Shown here one piece after another: positions 1 through 6,195 of a stretch of DNA of 7,351 nt. Within the stretch, counting starts at the first letter, position 1, and the number at the start of each line of letters is the position of its first letter. The notes beneath the pieces were generated by a model that made no database searches, was not told the DNA's origin, and saw only the letters and a list, made by a program, of their open reading frames with translations. Source of the stretch: Xanthobacteraceae bacterium (lineage in GTDB: Bacteria > Pseudomonadota > Alphaproteobacteria > Rhizobiales > Xanthobacteraceae). The stretch is taken from contig JASHSE010000654.1 in assembly GCA_030036975.1 (NCBI GenBank), positions 1 through 7,351 of the forward strand. Direction: 5' to 3'. The translations under genes and the position numbers were made by a program.

Positions 1-611
1 ACCTCGCCAAAAACCGCTTCCCCCAGCGCCTGATACAAGTCCAGGCCGCCGTGGGAGTGAACAAAATCATCAGGGTCGTCGTGGCGGAACAACGGGGTAT
101 ATCCCGCGCCTTTAATGCAAGCGTTGCACCAGGGAGTGAAACTGGAGCGGCCAGAACCAAGCGCCGAACCTACCCCATCTCCACCGTAACGATCTGCATA
201 TAAAGTACAGACTGGTCGTTCGCCGGCATCTTCCTTTGGACGCAACGTTCTCCACGAAAAGGCCTTGATCAGGAGACGGTGGAGCGCGGGGCTCATCGTG
301 TTGGACCGCGGTACCGGAAAACCCAATTGTCGTGCCAGTTCGAAGTTGCACCAAATCACGCGGCCTGGAACCTGCATTGCACGGACCGGCACAAATAGGT
401 CCTGCCCAAGTACATCCAAGATGCGAGAGCATTCCAAAAATGGCAATACCAGCTTTGTATGGCGTGGAACCGTTTCTGTCCCGCGATGCGGCTCGTCGAC
501 CGAATTGCCGTGGTTGGAAGATTCAAAGCTCTCGGCAACACCAGTATTATCAAATCCATCTTTCATCGCTGTTGCTTCTGTGAACAAGAAATAGGACCGG
601 GACTCCATCAT
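1..611 (-). CDS. SelO/YdiU-like superfamily protein (MchC-like), C-terminus beyond left edge
   Basis: The frame is open from the in-frame stop at 629-627 to the left edge, giving at least 203 residues; the C-terminal part lies outside the window. I start it at the ATG at 611. ATGs at 608 and 566 are possible, and the one at 566 has an AGAAG 8 bases upstream. Landmarks match the N-terminal part of SelO/YdiU: GRVIWCNFELARQLG (residues ~83-97; YdiU has a similar R-x-I-W-x-N-x-E-L-A), then YGGDGVGSALGSGR (~142-155) and KGAGYTPLFR (167-176), where YdiU has LGDGR and KGAGLTPYSR. SelO proteins are pseudokinase-fold AMP-transferases using ATP. Here the segment after KGAG-TP reads HSHGGLDLYQALGEAVFGE instead of the SelO GDGRAVLRS-type stretch. 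From memory this resembles MchC of microcin H47 clusters more than true SelO. Superfamily membership is fairly likely; activity and substrate are unknown. Confidence 0.75.
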   Translation of the reverse strand, partial: MMESRSYFLFTEATAMKDGFDNTGVAESFESSNHGNSVDEPHRGTETVPRHTKLVLPFLECSRILDVLGQDLFVPVRAMQVPGRVIWCNFELARQLGFPVPRSNTMSPALHRLLIKAFSWRTLRPKEDAGERPVCTLYADRYGGDGVGSALGSGRSSFTPWCNACIKGAGYTPLFRHDDPDDFVHSHGGLDLYQALGEAVFGE

Positions 612-623
612 AAACTCAGCGGG

Positions 624-652
624 ATTTTATGAACCCTCAAACCAATTGTCGG
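624..652 (-). promoter_or_regulatory. Candidate promoter for the SelO-like gene
   Basis: Read on the minus strand, CCGACA (652-647) and TAAAAT (629-624) are separated by exactly 17 bases. The -10 box matches the consensus at 5 of 6 positions and the -35 box at 4 of 6. A start site near 617 would leave almost no leader before the ATG at 611, so this promoter fits better with the ATG at 566. This is a pattern match only. The shared 112-base divergent spacer with the HAD gene makes a promoter here likely. Confidence 0.3.
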
Positions 653-723
653 TCCTGGCACGCTTGGTGAACGTGCACAAACCCGCCGTATTTGTATTGT
701 TCATGCCGAAGGTCCTATTTATC

Positions 724-1410
724 ATGGCATCTATGCTGAAACTCAATTGCCGGGCGCTGCTGTTCGACATGGATGGAGTGCTTATCAACTCAACTCCGGC
801 AGCGGCACGGGTGTGGAAGCGTTGGGCGTCAGAACGAGGATTTGACCCGAAGCAAGTGGTGTCCATGATGGCACAAGGCCGGCCCAGTATCACCACCATT
901 CGCGAGCTGTTGCCCAATGGCGATCATCTTGGGGAAAGCCGGGAGGTGGAACGGCGCGAAATGGAAGACCTGGCCGGAGTAGCTGCCTTCCCCGGCGCCC
1001 GGCAAGTCCTTTCCCGACTCCCGACGCAGCTTTGGGCTCTGGTGACATCATCCACGAAACTTTTGGCCGAGGTTCGGCTGCGGGCCGCTGGACTGCCGGT
1101 TCCCAAATTCCAGGTCACCGGCAGCGACGTTGTCAACGGCAAGCCGCATCCCGAACCGTTTTTGAAGGCTGCTGCACTCCTGGGCTTTCCTTCAGAGCAG
1201 TGCATCGTGGTCGAAGACACCCCCGCCGGAATTCAAGCGGGCAAGGCGGCAGGCGCTCGCGTTCTTGCCTTGCGCACCACCACGCCAGAACCAGAGTTGC
1301 AGGCTGCCGGCCCTGATTGGCTCGTGGCTGACTGCAGCGCCATTCGTGTTGCCGACGCCTCCACTGAAAAGGGAATCAGCTTATTGGTACAGGTTCAGCC
1401 TTTGACCTGA
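724..1410 (+). CDS. HAD-superfamily (subfamily IA) phosphatase
   Basis: This encodes a 228-aa hydrolase of the beta-phosphoglucomutase/sugar-phosphatase type, probably cytosolic. Motif I is FDMDGVLINST, with nucleophile D15 and acid/base D17. Motif II is the VTSS stretch around 107-110. Motif III is K140 in NGKPHPEPF. Motif IV is VVEDTPAGIQAGKAAG with E164 and D165. Residues ~22-85 form the helical C1 cap, so a small phosphorylated sugar or polyol is the expected substrate, but specificity cannot be read. The ATG at 724 is preferred because GAAGG lies 11 bases upstream and motif I then sits at the usual distance from the N-terminus. In-frame TTG 646, ATG 703 and ATG 733 are alternatives. It is transcribed divergently from the SelO-like gene and is followed by a candidate terminator. 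Length and all catalytic residues look intact. The family is certain; whether it works with the divergent gene is not known. Confidence 0.9.
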   Translation: MASMLKLNCRALLFDMDGVLINSTPAAARVWKRWASERGFDPKQVVSMMAQGRPSITTIRELLPNGDHLGESREVERREMEDLAGVAAFPGARQVLSRLPTQLWALVTSSTKLLAEVRLRAAGLPVPKFQVTGSDVVNGKPHPEPFLKAAALLGFPSEQCIVVEDTPAGIQAGKAAGARVLALRTTTPEPELQAAGPDWLVADCSAIRVADASTEKGISLLVQVQPLT

Positions 1411-1496
1411 ATTCTCCTTCCAGTGGCCCAAACGGGATGAAGTGGCAGGTGAAGCTTGCCTTTTCAACAGATTGCGGAGCTGAAGCTGTCGCTCAC

Positions 1497-1527
1497 CGCA
1501 GCGGCCACAGGAGCCGCTGCGTTATTG
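1497..1527 (+). terminator. Candidate intrinsic terminator after the HAD gene
   Basis: CGCAGCGGC (1497-1505) and GCCGCTGCG (1513-1521) form a perfect 9-bp stem with a 7-base loop, followed by TTATTG. The stem is strong but the T tract is short and interrupted, so termination may be weak. It lies 86 bases past the HAD stop codon. Confidence 0.4.
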
Positions 1528-1546
1528 AGCCCGCGCCCCAAACGCA

Positions 1547-1578
1547 GCCTGTATAGCCGCGAATACAGGCACACCTGT
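1547..1578. repeat. Two mutually exclusive hairpins
   Basis: GCCTGTAT (1547-1554) pairs perfectly with ATACAGGC (1563-1570) across an 8-base loop. Within the second arm, ACAGG (1565-1569) can instead pair with CCTGT (1574-1578) across a 4-base loop. Both structures use the same bases, so only one can form at a time. No leader peptide or gene that this would control is obvious; the next start codon is at 1769. Confidence 0.35.
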
Positions 1579-1768
1579 GGACGTCATCGATGGCACTCGG
1601 AGCGCTTTCAGGTTTGGCTCTGAGCCTTGCCGCCTCCTGAAGGACTCATGATATCTTTGCGAATAATCCCGGAGCAGCCCTGATGGGTCAGTCGAGTGCT
1701 GGATTAACAGGTCAATCTGATGGTGGCCAGGTGGTTGCGCTCTGGCTGCCGAGCCTCATGAAGGGCGC

Positions 1769-2252
1769 ATGGCAGACGAAGATTTGCGCAAAATCCTGTG
1801 TGCGTCGCGCGGCGCGGTGCGGCTCCTCGTCTGCATTCCGGAAAGTCCGGCCGAGCCGTTACTGAGCATGCTTGCCAGCCTGAAGGTCGAAATGCAGATC
1901 CTCCTCGGGCATCAAACCGACGAGCCGCAAACCGGCAAGCTCGTCGTGCGGGCGCCTGCAGGAATGTCCCGTAATGATTTGCTCGAATTCACCTTTGCGC
2001 TTTGCGACGTGGTGCTGGTTGCCAAAGGATATGCGTCTCGGCATCGTGCACCGCGCGGCGTTGAGCCGGGAAATGAAAAAACGGCTGACGGACATAAGCA
2101 ATGCTCTAGACGCGCTTATCAGGAGTGGGAAGACGTCGCCAAGAGCATGGCAGGAAATCCGTGAGCTTGCTTATGAGGCAGCGGAAGCCATGGGTGCGGA
2201 AAATTCATCCTGGCACCATCTGGGGCGGCGCTATCGGGACGAATTACCTTGA
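1769..2252 (+). pseudogene. Broken gene: SLOG-like N-terminus plus C-terminal tail of a larger protein
   Basis: Two protein-like segments lie in different frames. The first reads from ATG 1769 (AAGGG just upstream) to about 2022: MADEDLRKILCASRGAV, VRLLVCIPESPAEPLL, RNDLLEFTFALCDVVLVA. This alternates strands and helices like a SLOG/Rossmann-like domain; after ~2025 the frame turns to unlikely sequence and stops at 2164. The second reads from about 2025-2031 in the next frame: MRLGIVHRAALSREMKKRL, RAWQEIRELAYEAAEAMG, SWHHLGRRYRDELP, ending at TGA 2250-2252. The parts join as one ~160-aa product if one base is removed near the AAA at 2024-2026. From memory, both ends match the ends of a much longer rhizobial protein with a central SLATT-like membrane part, which is absent here. 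Its stop overlaps the TTG start of the next gene, so the two were probably coupled. The frame change is clear; the internal deletion is inference. Confidence 0.6.
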
Positions 2253-2707
2253 CCGAAAACCTTTTCGACCTGGACAAAAACCCGCGCGCGCTGCGGGTTT
2301 GCAAGAAGCCGGTTGCCGTCGCAGTCGAGTTTGCCTCTGCCGGCGGCACCTGCAACACCCTGGAAGGCGAGGTCCACTACGAGGCCGGCGATGCGCTGCT
2401 CACCGGAAGTCGTGGCGAGCGTTGGCCGGTCAGGCGCCATTTGTTTCGTTCGAGCTACCAGCCTATTCCGCCGACACGTTCCGGAGAGAACGGCCGCTAT
2501 CGAAAGCTACCTGCCGTGGCCCATGCGCTGCGGCTGACCCAATTCTTCGATATACCGGTAGGTTGGCAACTCGAGACGCTCCATGGCAAGCCGGGCGATC
2601 GGTTGATCCGCTATTCGGACGGCTCATTTGGAATCGTCCAGGACGAAATCTTTCGCGAAACATATGAACCCGCGGAAGACGAGGGAGGCTGGCCGCGTTT
2701 TCCTTGA
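2249..2707 (+). CDS. PGDYG-family protein with internal duplication
   Basis: This encodes a 152-aa soluble protein with no signal peptide or membrane segment. It starts at TTG 2249, which overlaps the TGA of the preceding broken gene (TTGA) and has GGGA 9 bases upstream, so it was probably translated by coupling. It looks like the uncharacterised PGDYG family: YEAGDALLTGSRGERWPV then FRSSYQP, and later KPGDRLIRYSDGSFGIV then FRETYEP. The two regions (residues 47-73 and 116-142) align without gaps with 10 of 27 identities, including GD, L, G, V, FR, Y and P. Similar lead-ins at ~21 and ~88 extend each copy to about 50 residues. The motif I expect as PGDYG in the second copy is SDGSFG here. I believe the family often accompanies or is fused to genes like its upstream neighbour. 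No biochemical function is known to me. Gene reality is likely, but the broken partner raises the chance that it too is decaying. Confidence 0.7.
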   Translation: MTENLFDLDKNPRALRVCKKPVAVAVEFASAGGTCNTLEGEVHYEAGDALLTGSRGERWPVRRHLFRSSYQPIPPTRSGENGRYRKLPAVAHALRLTQFFDIPVGWQLETLHGKPGDRLIRYSDGSFGIVQDEIFRETYEPAEDEGGWPRFP

Positions 2708-2784
2708 GAATCGGATTGCAGCGATCTCCGACCACGAGGATTGCCAGCGTCGAGGGATGCGCACAGCTTCGCGATAAGGCATGA

Positions 2785-2886
2785 TCCAGGGCGCGGCCAA
2801 CCCGAACATTCCGCCGCAATCTAAACGGCTGGAAGGTGCCCGATCTGACCTGGCTCGGCGACCACGTCCTGCGCGCCGCCGAATAG
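2785..2886 (+). pseudogene. Possible 3' remnant of an unknown gene
   Basis: This plus-strand frame ends in a protein-like tail, LNGWKVPDLTWLGDHVLRAAE, with stop TAG at 2884-2886 and an upstream in-frame TGA at 2782-2784. There is no start codon of its own. A second protein-like scrap in another frame, LENRIAAISDHEDCQRRG, lies just after the PGDYG gene (about 2705-2760). Together they could be fragments of one deleted gene in the 181-base gap between the convergent genes. I do not recognise the family. It could also be chance coding-like sequence. Confidence 0.25.
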
Positions 2887-2888
2887 GT

Positions 2889-3653
2889 TTAAGCGCTCAA
2901 GCCACCATCCACCATCAGCAGGCTGCCGGTGGTGAAGCTCGATGCGTCGGATGCGAGGTAGAGCACCGAACGTGCTACCTCCTCGGCGCGCACGTGGCGC
3001 TTGAGCGGAATAATGTCATTGAAGAACGCCGTGGCATCGCGGCCGAGTATGCCGGTCAGGTCCTTCTCCACCCGCAACTGGAATTCGTTCTCCACCGGGC
3101 CGGGATGGAGTGTATTGACGCGGATGTTGCGGCCGGCCAATTCCTTCGCGAGCACGCGCATCAGTCCGACCTGCGCGTGCTTGGCGGTGATGTAGCCGTA
3201 CACCCCGGGATCGCCCTTAACCCCAACTATGCTCGACGTTATGATGATCGAACCGCCGTTCTTCATGTGCGGCACCGCGTATTTGGCACACAGGAAGGCC
3301 CCCTTGACGTGCACGGCAAGGACTGAGTCGAAAACGTCCTCCGGATAGTCGGTAATCGGTGCCACCGTCCCGAAATTGCCGGCGTTACTGAACAGCACGT
3401 CGATGCTTCCGAAGCGGCTGGCGGTTGCCGCCATCGCCGCCCTGACCTCCTCGGAGCGGGTCACGTCGGCCCTGGTCCAGGCCACCACATCGCCGCTGCC
3501 GGCCGCTGCAGCAGCGTTTCGCAAGGCGGATTCCTCAAGGTCAACCAGCATGACCTTGGCGCCTTCGGCAAGGAGGAGCTTCGCCGCAGCCGCGCCGATG
3601 CTGCCGGCGCCGCCGGTGATGACGCAGATCTTGCCTTGCATTTGGTTCGCCAT
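2889..3653 (-). CDS. Short-chain dehydrogenase/reductase (classical SDR), NAD-type
   Basis: This encodes a 254-aa cytosolic oxidoreductase, the usual length for a classical SDR. The cofactor motif TGGAGSIG is at 13-20. D38 after the second strand (MLVDLEE) favours NAD(H) over NADP(H). SNAG is at 89-92, the catalytic serine is S141 in ITSSIVG, and Y154-x3-K158 is in YITAK. The usual helix-4 catalytic asparagine appears as H115 (AVHVKGAFLC). The C-terminus has LHPGPVEN and the closing FTTGSLLMVDGG. I use ATG 3653 (MANQMQGK), which places the glycine motif normally. An upstream in-frame ATG at 3719 overlaps the LivF stop as ATGA but would add an unusual 22-residue leader, and I see no ribosome-binding site there. 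It is the last gene of the transporter operon, 62 bases after livF, so it probably acts on the imported compound or a derivative. The substrate cannot be read. Confidence 0.93.
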   Translation of the reverse strand: MANQMQGKICVITGGAGSIGAAAAKLLLAEGAKVMLVDLEESALRNAAAAAGSGDVVAWTRADVTRSEEVRAAMAATASRFGSIDVLFSNAGNFGTVAPITDYPEDVFDSVLAVHVKGAFLCAKYAVPHMKNGGSIIITSSIVGVKGDPGVYGYITAKHAQVGLMRVLAKELAGRNIRVNTLHPGPVENEFQLRVEKDLTGILGRDATAFFNDIIPLKRHVRAEEVARSVLYLASDASSFTTGSLLMVDGGLSA

Positions 3654-3715
3654 GAGATGCCCGCGTTCCCGGAATGTGGGTTTGGAAGCACTGATGTGCC
3701 CGGTGTATCCTCGCG

Positions 3716-4411
3716 TCATGAGACGATCAACAAGTCGAAAAAGCGCGGGTCGGAGCCGAGCATCGCTGACGAACCGGAGGCGACGACTTCGCCGCGCTGC
3801 ATGACCATGACCTTGGTACAGATGCGCATGGCGAGCTTCGGGTTCTGGTCGACCAGGATCAAAGCAAGCCCGCTCCGGCACGTCACTTCGATCAGCGCGC
3901 GGGCAAGATCCTCGACGATCGACGGCTGCAGCCCCTGCGAAAGTTCGTCAACGATAAGTAGTCGCGGCGCGGTCGCGAGCGCGCGCGCAATGGCAAGCTG
4001 CTGTTGCTGACCGCCCGATAGCGTGCCGGCCGGCTGCTGCATGCGACGCTTGAGGTCGGGGAACAGCGCGTAGACGTCGGGCGCGCGCTCGCCATAGGCC
4101 GCGAGTTGGGCGAGCCGGATGTTCTCGGCGACGGTGAGGCGGGCGAACACGCCGCGATCGTCGGGAACGAAGGTGACCCCGAGCCGGGCCAGCGCGCGCG
4201 GATTGCGCGGCGGCAGCGGTTTGCCGTCGACCATGACGCCGCCGGCGAAGCGGTCGGCGAGACCGACCAAGGTGCGCAGCAACGTGGTCTTGCCCATGCC
4301 GTTGCGCCCAAGCAGTGCCACCGTGCCGCCGGCATCGAGCTCAAAGGAAACGTTCCTGACGATATGGATCGCGCCATAGCCGCCGGCGATATCGTGAGCT
4401 GCAAAAAGCAT
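3716..4411 (-). CDS. livF: Branched-chain amino acid-type ABC transporter ATPase (LivF family)
   Basis: This encodes a 231-aa cytosolic nucleotide-binding subunit that powers uptake together with the LivG half of the fused protein upstream. Walker A GRNGMGKT is at 35-42. The LivF-type segment FVPDDRGVFARLTVAENI is at ~81-98. Signature LSGGQ is at 131-135, followed by QQQLAIARAL. Walker B LLIVDE is at 151-156. LVDQN near 186-190 stands where LivF proteins usually have VEQN. Walker B continues ELSQGL, where the family normally has EPS-GL. ATG 4411 lies 4 bases after the stop of the upstream gene and gives the standard N-terminus; an upstream in-frame ATG at 4438 would overlap that gene by 23 bases. 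Solute specificity within the family cannot be read from the ATPase; the gene symbol denotes family only. Confidence 0.93.
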   Translation of the reverse strand: MLFAAHDIAGGYGAIHIVRNVSFELDAGGTVALLGRNGMGKTTLLRTLVGLADRFAGGVMVDGKPLPPRNPRALARLGVTFVPDDRGVFARLTVAENIRLAQLAAYGERAPDVYALFPDLKRRMQQPAGTLSGGQQQQLAIARALATAPRLLIVDELSQGLQPSIVEDLARALIEVTCRSGLALILVDQNPKLAMRICTKVMVMQRGEVVASGSSAMLGSDPRFFDLLIVS

Positions 4412-4415
4412 GACG

Positions 4416-6143
4416 CTACGCCAGGCCCAGATAAGCACGGCGGACTTCGGGATTGGCCGAAACTTCCGTCATCGCGCCCTCGCTGATCACTTTGCCATGA
4501 TGCAGACAGACTACCCGATCCGCCAGATTGCGGACGATCTCCATATCGTGCTCGACGCAAACGATGGCGCAGCCTATTTGGTCGCGTAACGCGCGAAGCG
4601 TTGTGGCCAGCGCGTCCGCCTCATGCCGCGCCAGGCCTGCAGCCGGCTCGTCGAGCAACAGCACGACGGGTTGCGAGCAGAGCGCCATGGCGATTTCAAG
4701 CGACCGGCGGTCACTGAGCGAGAGCAATTCGACGCGCTGATCGCCGTGCTTACGCTCCAGCCGCGCATAAATCTCCGGAAGCGGTGTCACGGTGCCTGCT
4801 TCTTGGCGTGCCAGGATGAAATGCTCGGCGACCGTCAATCCCGGAAACAGGCTCGGAATCTGGAACGTGCGCGCCATTCCGGCAGCGACGCGGTGATGCG
4901 GCGGCATGGTGTCGATGGGCGTTCCGCTCAAGCTCACGGTGCCGGCGTCGCATTCGATCGCGCCCGAAAGAATATTGAGCAGCGTCGTCTTGCCGGCACC
5001 ATTCGGCCCGATCAAGCAGACGATCTCACGCGCCTGTACTCGCAGATTCGCCTTATCCACCGCCAAATTGCCGGAGAAGCGCTTGACAATGTCTGTGGCA
5101 ACCAGCGCATCTCCAGCGGCTGTCGGCCGCGGCACCGCCGTTGCAACCCGCGGCGTCGTGTCAGCGAGTTCTCGTCCGGCAAAGAACAGACCGGCGATGC
5201 CGTTGGGCACCAACAGCACCGACAGGATAAACAGCACGCCCAGCAGCAGGAGGTAGGAGTTGCCCATCGAGCTCGCCAGCGCGTCCTGACCGTAGGTCAA
5301 AACCACAGCGCCGACGAATGGTCCAAGGAGAGTGGCCCTGCCGCCCACCGCCACCCAGACCAGAACCTGGGTGGAAAGCACGATTCCGACGCGGTCGGGG
5401 CTGACGCTCGACATCCACGGCGCCGAGAGAGCGCCGGCGACCGCCGACACAATGGCGCTGAGTGCAAAGGCGATGATCCGCTCACGGAAAATTGGAATGC
5501 CGAGATGCTCGGCGCGGCGCTCGTTAAGCCGGATGGCGGTCAGCCGATTGCCCAACGGCCGGTTCAGCACGGTCAGCCACAGCAGCGCAACGACGCCGAC
5601 CGCCGTTACAAAGCAGAAATAATAATACCAATATGTCGACGTCAGCGGCGGCACGTAGAGGCCAGAACTGCCGCCGGTTACCGACCACCAGTCGCGGGCG
5701 ATTTTTTCCGCGAGCAAGGTGATGGCGAGAGTAAGCACCGCCATTGTTGAGGGATTGGTGACGCGGCGCAGGCCGACCGCGGCGGTGAATGCGCCCAAGA
5801 GTCCGGCCAGCGCGACGCCGATGGCACCGCCTAACGGCGCCGAGCCGTGCCGCACCAAAGCAATCGCGACGCCGTAGGTGCCCAGGCCGAAGAACACCGC
5901 CTGGCCGATCGAAACGATGCCGGTACGACCCCAGGCGAGATCGAGGCCGACGGCGAATAGACCGTAAGTCAGGCCAAGCCCGATCAGTCCAACCTTGAAC
6001 TCGTTGAGGAACAGCGGACACAGCGCCGCCGCCGCGAAAAGCAGGAGGCCGAGCACGCGACCGGAATTGAATATTCCAGTCGCGGCTGGCCGCCCGCGCA
6101 GCGTTTTCACCCCGGACGTCCGCCAACGTCTCGTTTCGACCAT
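4416..6143 (-). CDS. Fused ABC permease-ATPase, LivM-LivG
   Basis: This encodes one 575-aa inner-membrane protein. Residues ~29-322 form the LivM permease with about eight to nine hydrophobic segments, including the family stretch GLDLAWGRTGIVSIGQ (66-81) and a closing NGIAGLFF. A loose linker (~324-345) joins it to a LivG-type ATPase. The ATPase has Walker A GPNGAGKTT (379-387), the Q-loop in FQIPSLFPGLTVAEH (Q428), Walker B VVLLLDEP with D498/E499, H-loop CVEHDM (H532) and the LivG ending YLGLA. Fused LivM-LivG proteins are known in rhizobia and relatives. The signature is LSLSD (474-478), not LSxGQ, and the segment before it is shorter than in ordinary LivG. Start ATG 6143 lies 52 bases after the substrate-binding gene; no strong ribosome-binding site is visible, and a GTG 11 codons in is possible. 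A full transporter of this class needs a LivH permease, which is not in the window. Confidence 0.93.
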   Translation of the reverse strand: MVETRRWRTSGVKTLRGRPAATGIFNSGRVLGLLLFAAAALCPLFLNEFKVGLIGLGLTYGLFAVGLDLAWGRTGIVSIGQAVFFGLGTYGVAIALVRHGSAPLGGAIGVALAGLLGAFTAAVGLRRVTNPSTMAVLTLAITLLAEKIARDWWSVTGGSSGLYVPPLTSTYWYYYFCFVTAVGVVALLWLTVLNRPLGNRLTAIRLNERRAEHLGIPIFRERIIAFALSAIVSAVAGALSAPWMSSVSPDRVGIVLSTQVLVWVAVGGRATLLGPFVGAVVLTYGQDALASSMGNSYLLLLGVLFILSVLLVPNGIAGLFFAGRELADTTPRVATAVPRPTAAGDALVATDIVKRFSGNLAVDKANLRVQAREIVCLIGPNGAGKTTLLNILSGAIECDAGTVSLSGTPIDTMPPHHRVAAGMARTFQIPSLFPGLTVAEHFILARQEAGTVTPLPEIYARLERKHGDQRVELLSLSDRRSLEIAMALCSQPVVLLLDEPAAGLARHEADALATTLRALRDQIGCAIVCVEHDMEIVRNLADRVVCLHHGKVISEGAMTEVSANPEVRRAYLGLA

Positions 6144-6195
6144 ACGCGATCTTGGCCCATAAACGGCAGGCGTGCCAACGGCGCGAAGTCGCGGG

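Larger units (their letters stand above)
1411..1768. other. Gene-poor stretch with several hairpins
   Basis: I find no convincing gene here on either strand. Short open stretches exist: a 39-codon frame from ATG 1437 with GGG just upstream, and a minus-strand frame open over 1525-1755 with no usual start codon. Neither resembles a family I know. The stretch holds a strong hairpin (1497-1521) and a pair of competing hairpins (1547-1578). It separates the AT-richer left block from the broken gene at 1769. Confidence 0.5.

Noticed and set aside
112..432. Minus-strand frame of 106 codons
   Set aside because: It is out of frame with the SelO-like gene, which covers the same bases with clear family landmarks. 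Its cysteine/arginine/tryptophan-rich translation looks like a shadow.
265..594. Plus-strand frame of 109 codons
   Set aside because: It lies opposite the SelO-like minus-strand gene, and its translation has no recognisable pattern.
646..723. N-terminal extension of the HAD gene from TTG 646
   Set aside because: It would add 26 residues before motif I that HAD phosphatases lack, and no ribosome-binding site precedes TTG 646.
1437..1553. Short plus-strand frame from ATG 1437 with GGG upstream
   Set aside because: It has only 39 codons, runs through the terminator-like hairpin and has no family resemblance.
1522..1755. Minus-strand frame open for about 77 codons
   Set aside because: It has no ATG or GTG near its beginning, no clear codon-position bias and no recognisable product. 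The only ATG leaves about 21 residues.
2125..2667. Plus-strand frame of 180 codons
   Set aside because: It overlaps the PGDYG-family gene in another frame. The translation is arginine- and proline-rich with no pattern, while the other frame carries the repeats.
2781..3326. Plus-strand frame of 181 codons
   Set aside because: It is the antisense shadow of the SDR gene.
3654..3719. Start of the SDR at ATG 3719, overlapping the LivF stop as ATGA
   Set aside because: The overlap is attractive, but it adds a 22-residue leader atypical of SDRs and has no ribosome-binding site. ATG 3653 places the cofactor motif normally.
4623..5750. Plus-strand frame of 375 codons
   Set aside because: It is antisense to the fused LivM-LivG gene. 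The composition is charged and low in hydrophobics, typical of a shadow frame in GC-rich DNA.
6165..6176. Small inverted repeat GGCA/TGCC between the binding protein and the fusion gene
   Set aside because: It is a four-base stem with no T tract, too weak to call a terminator or processing hairpin.
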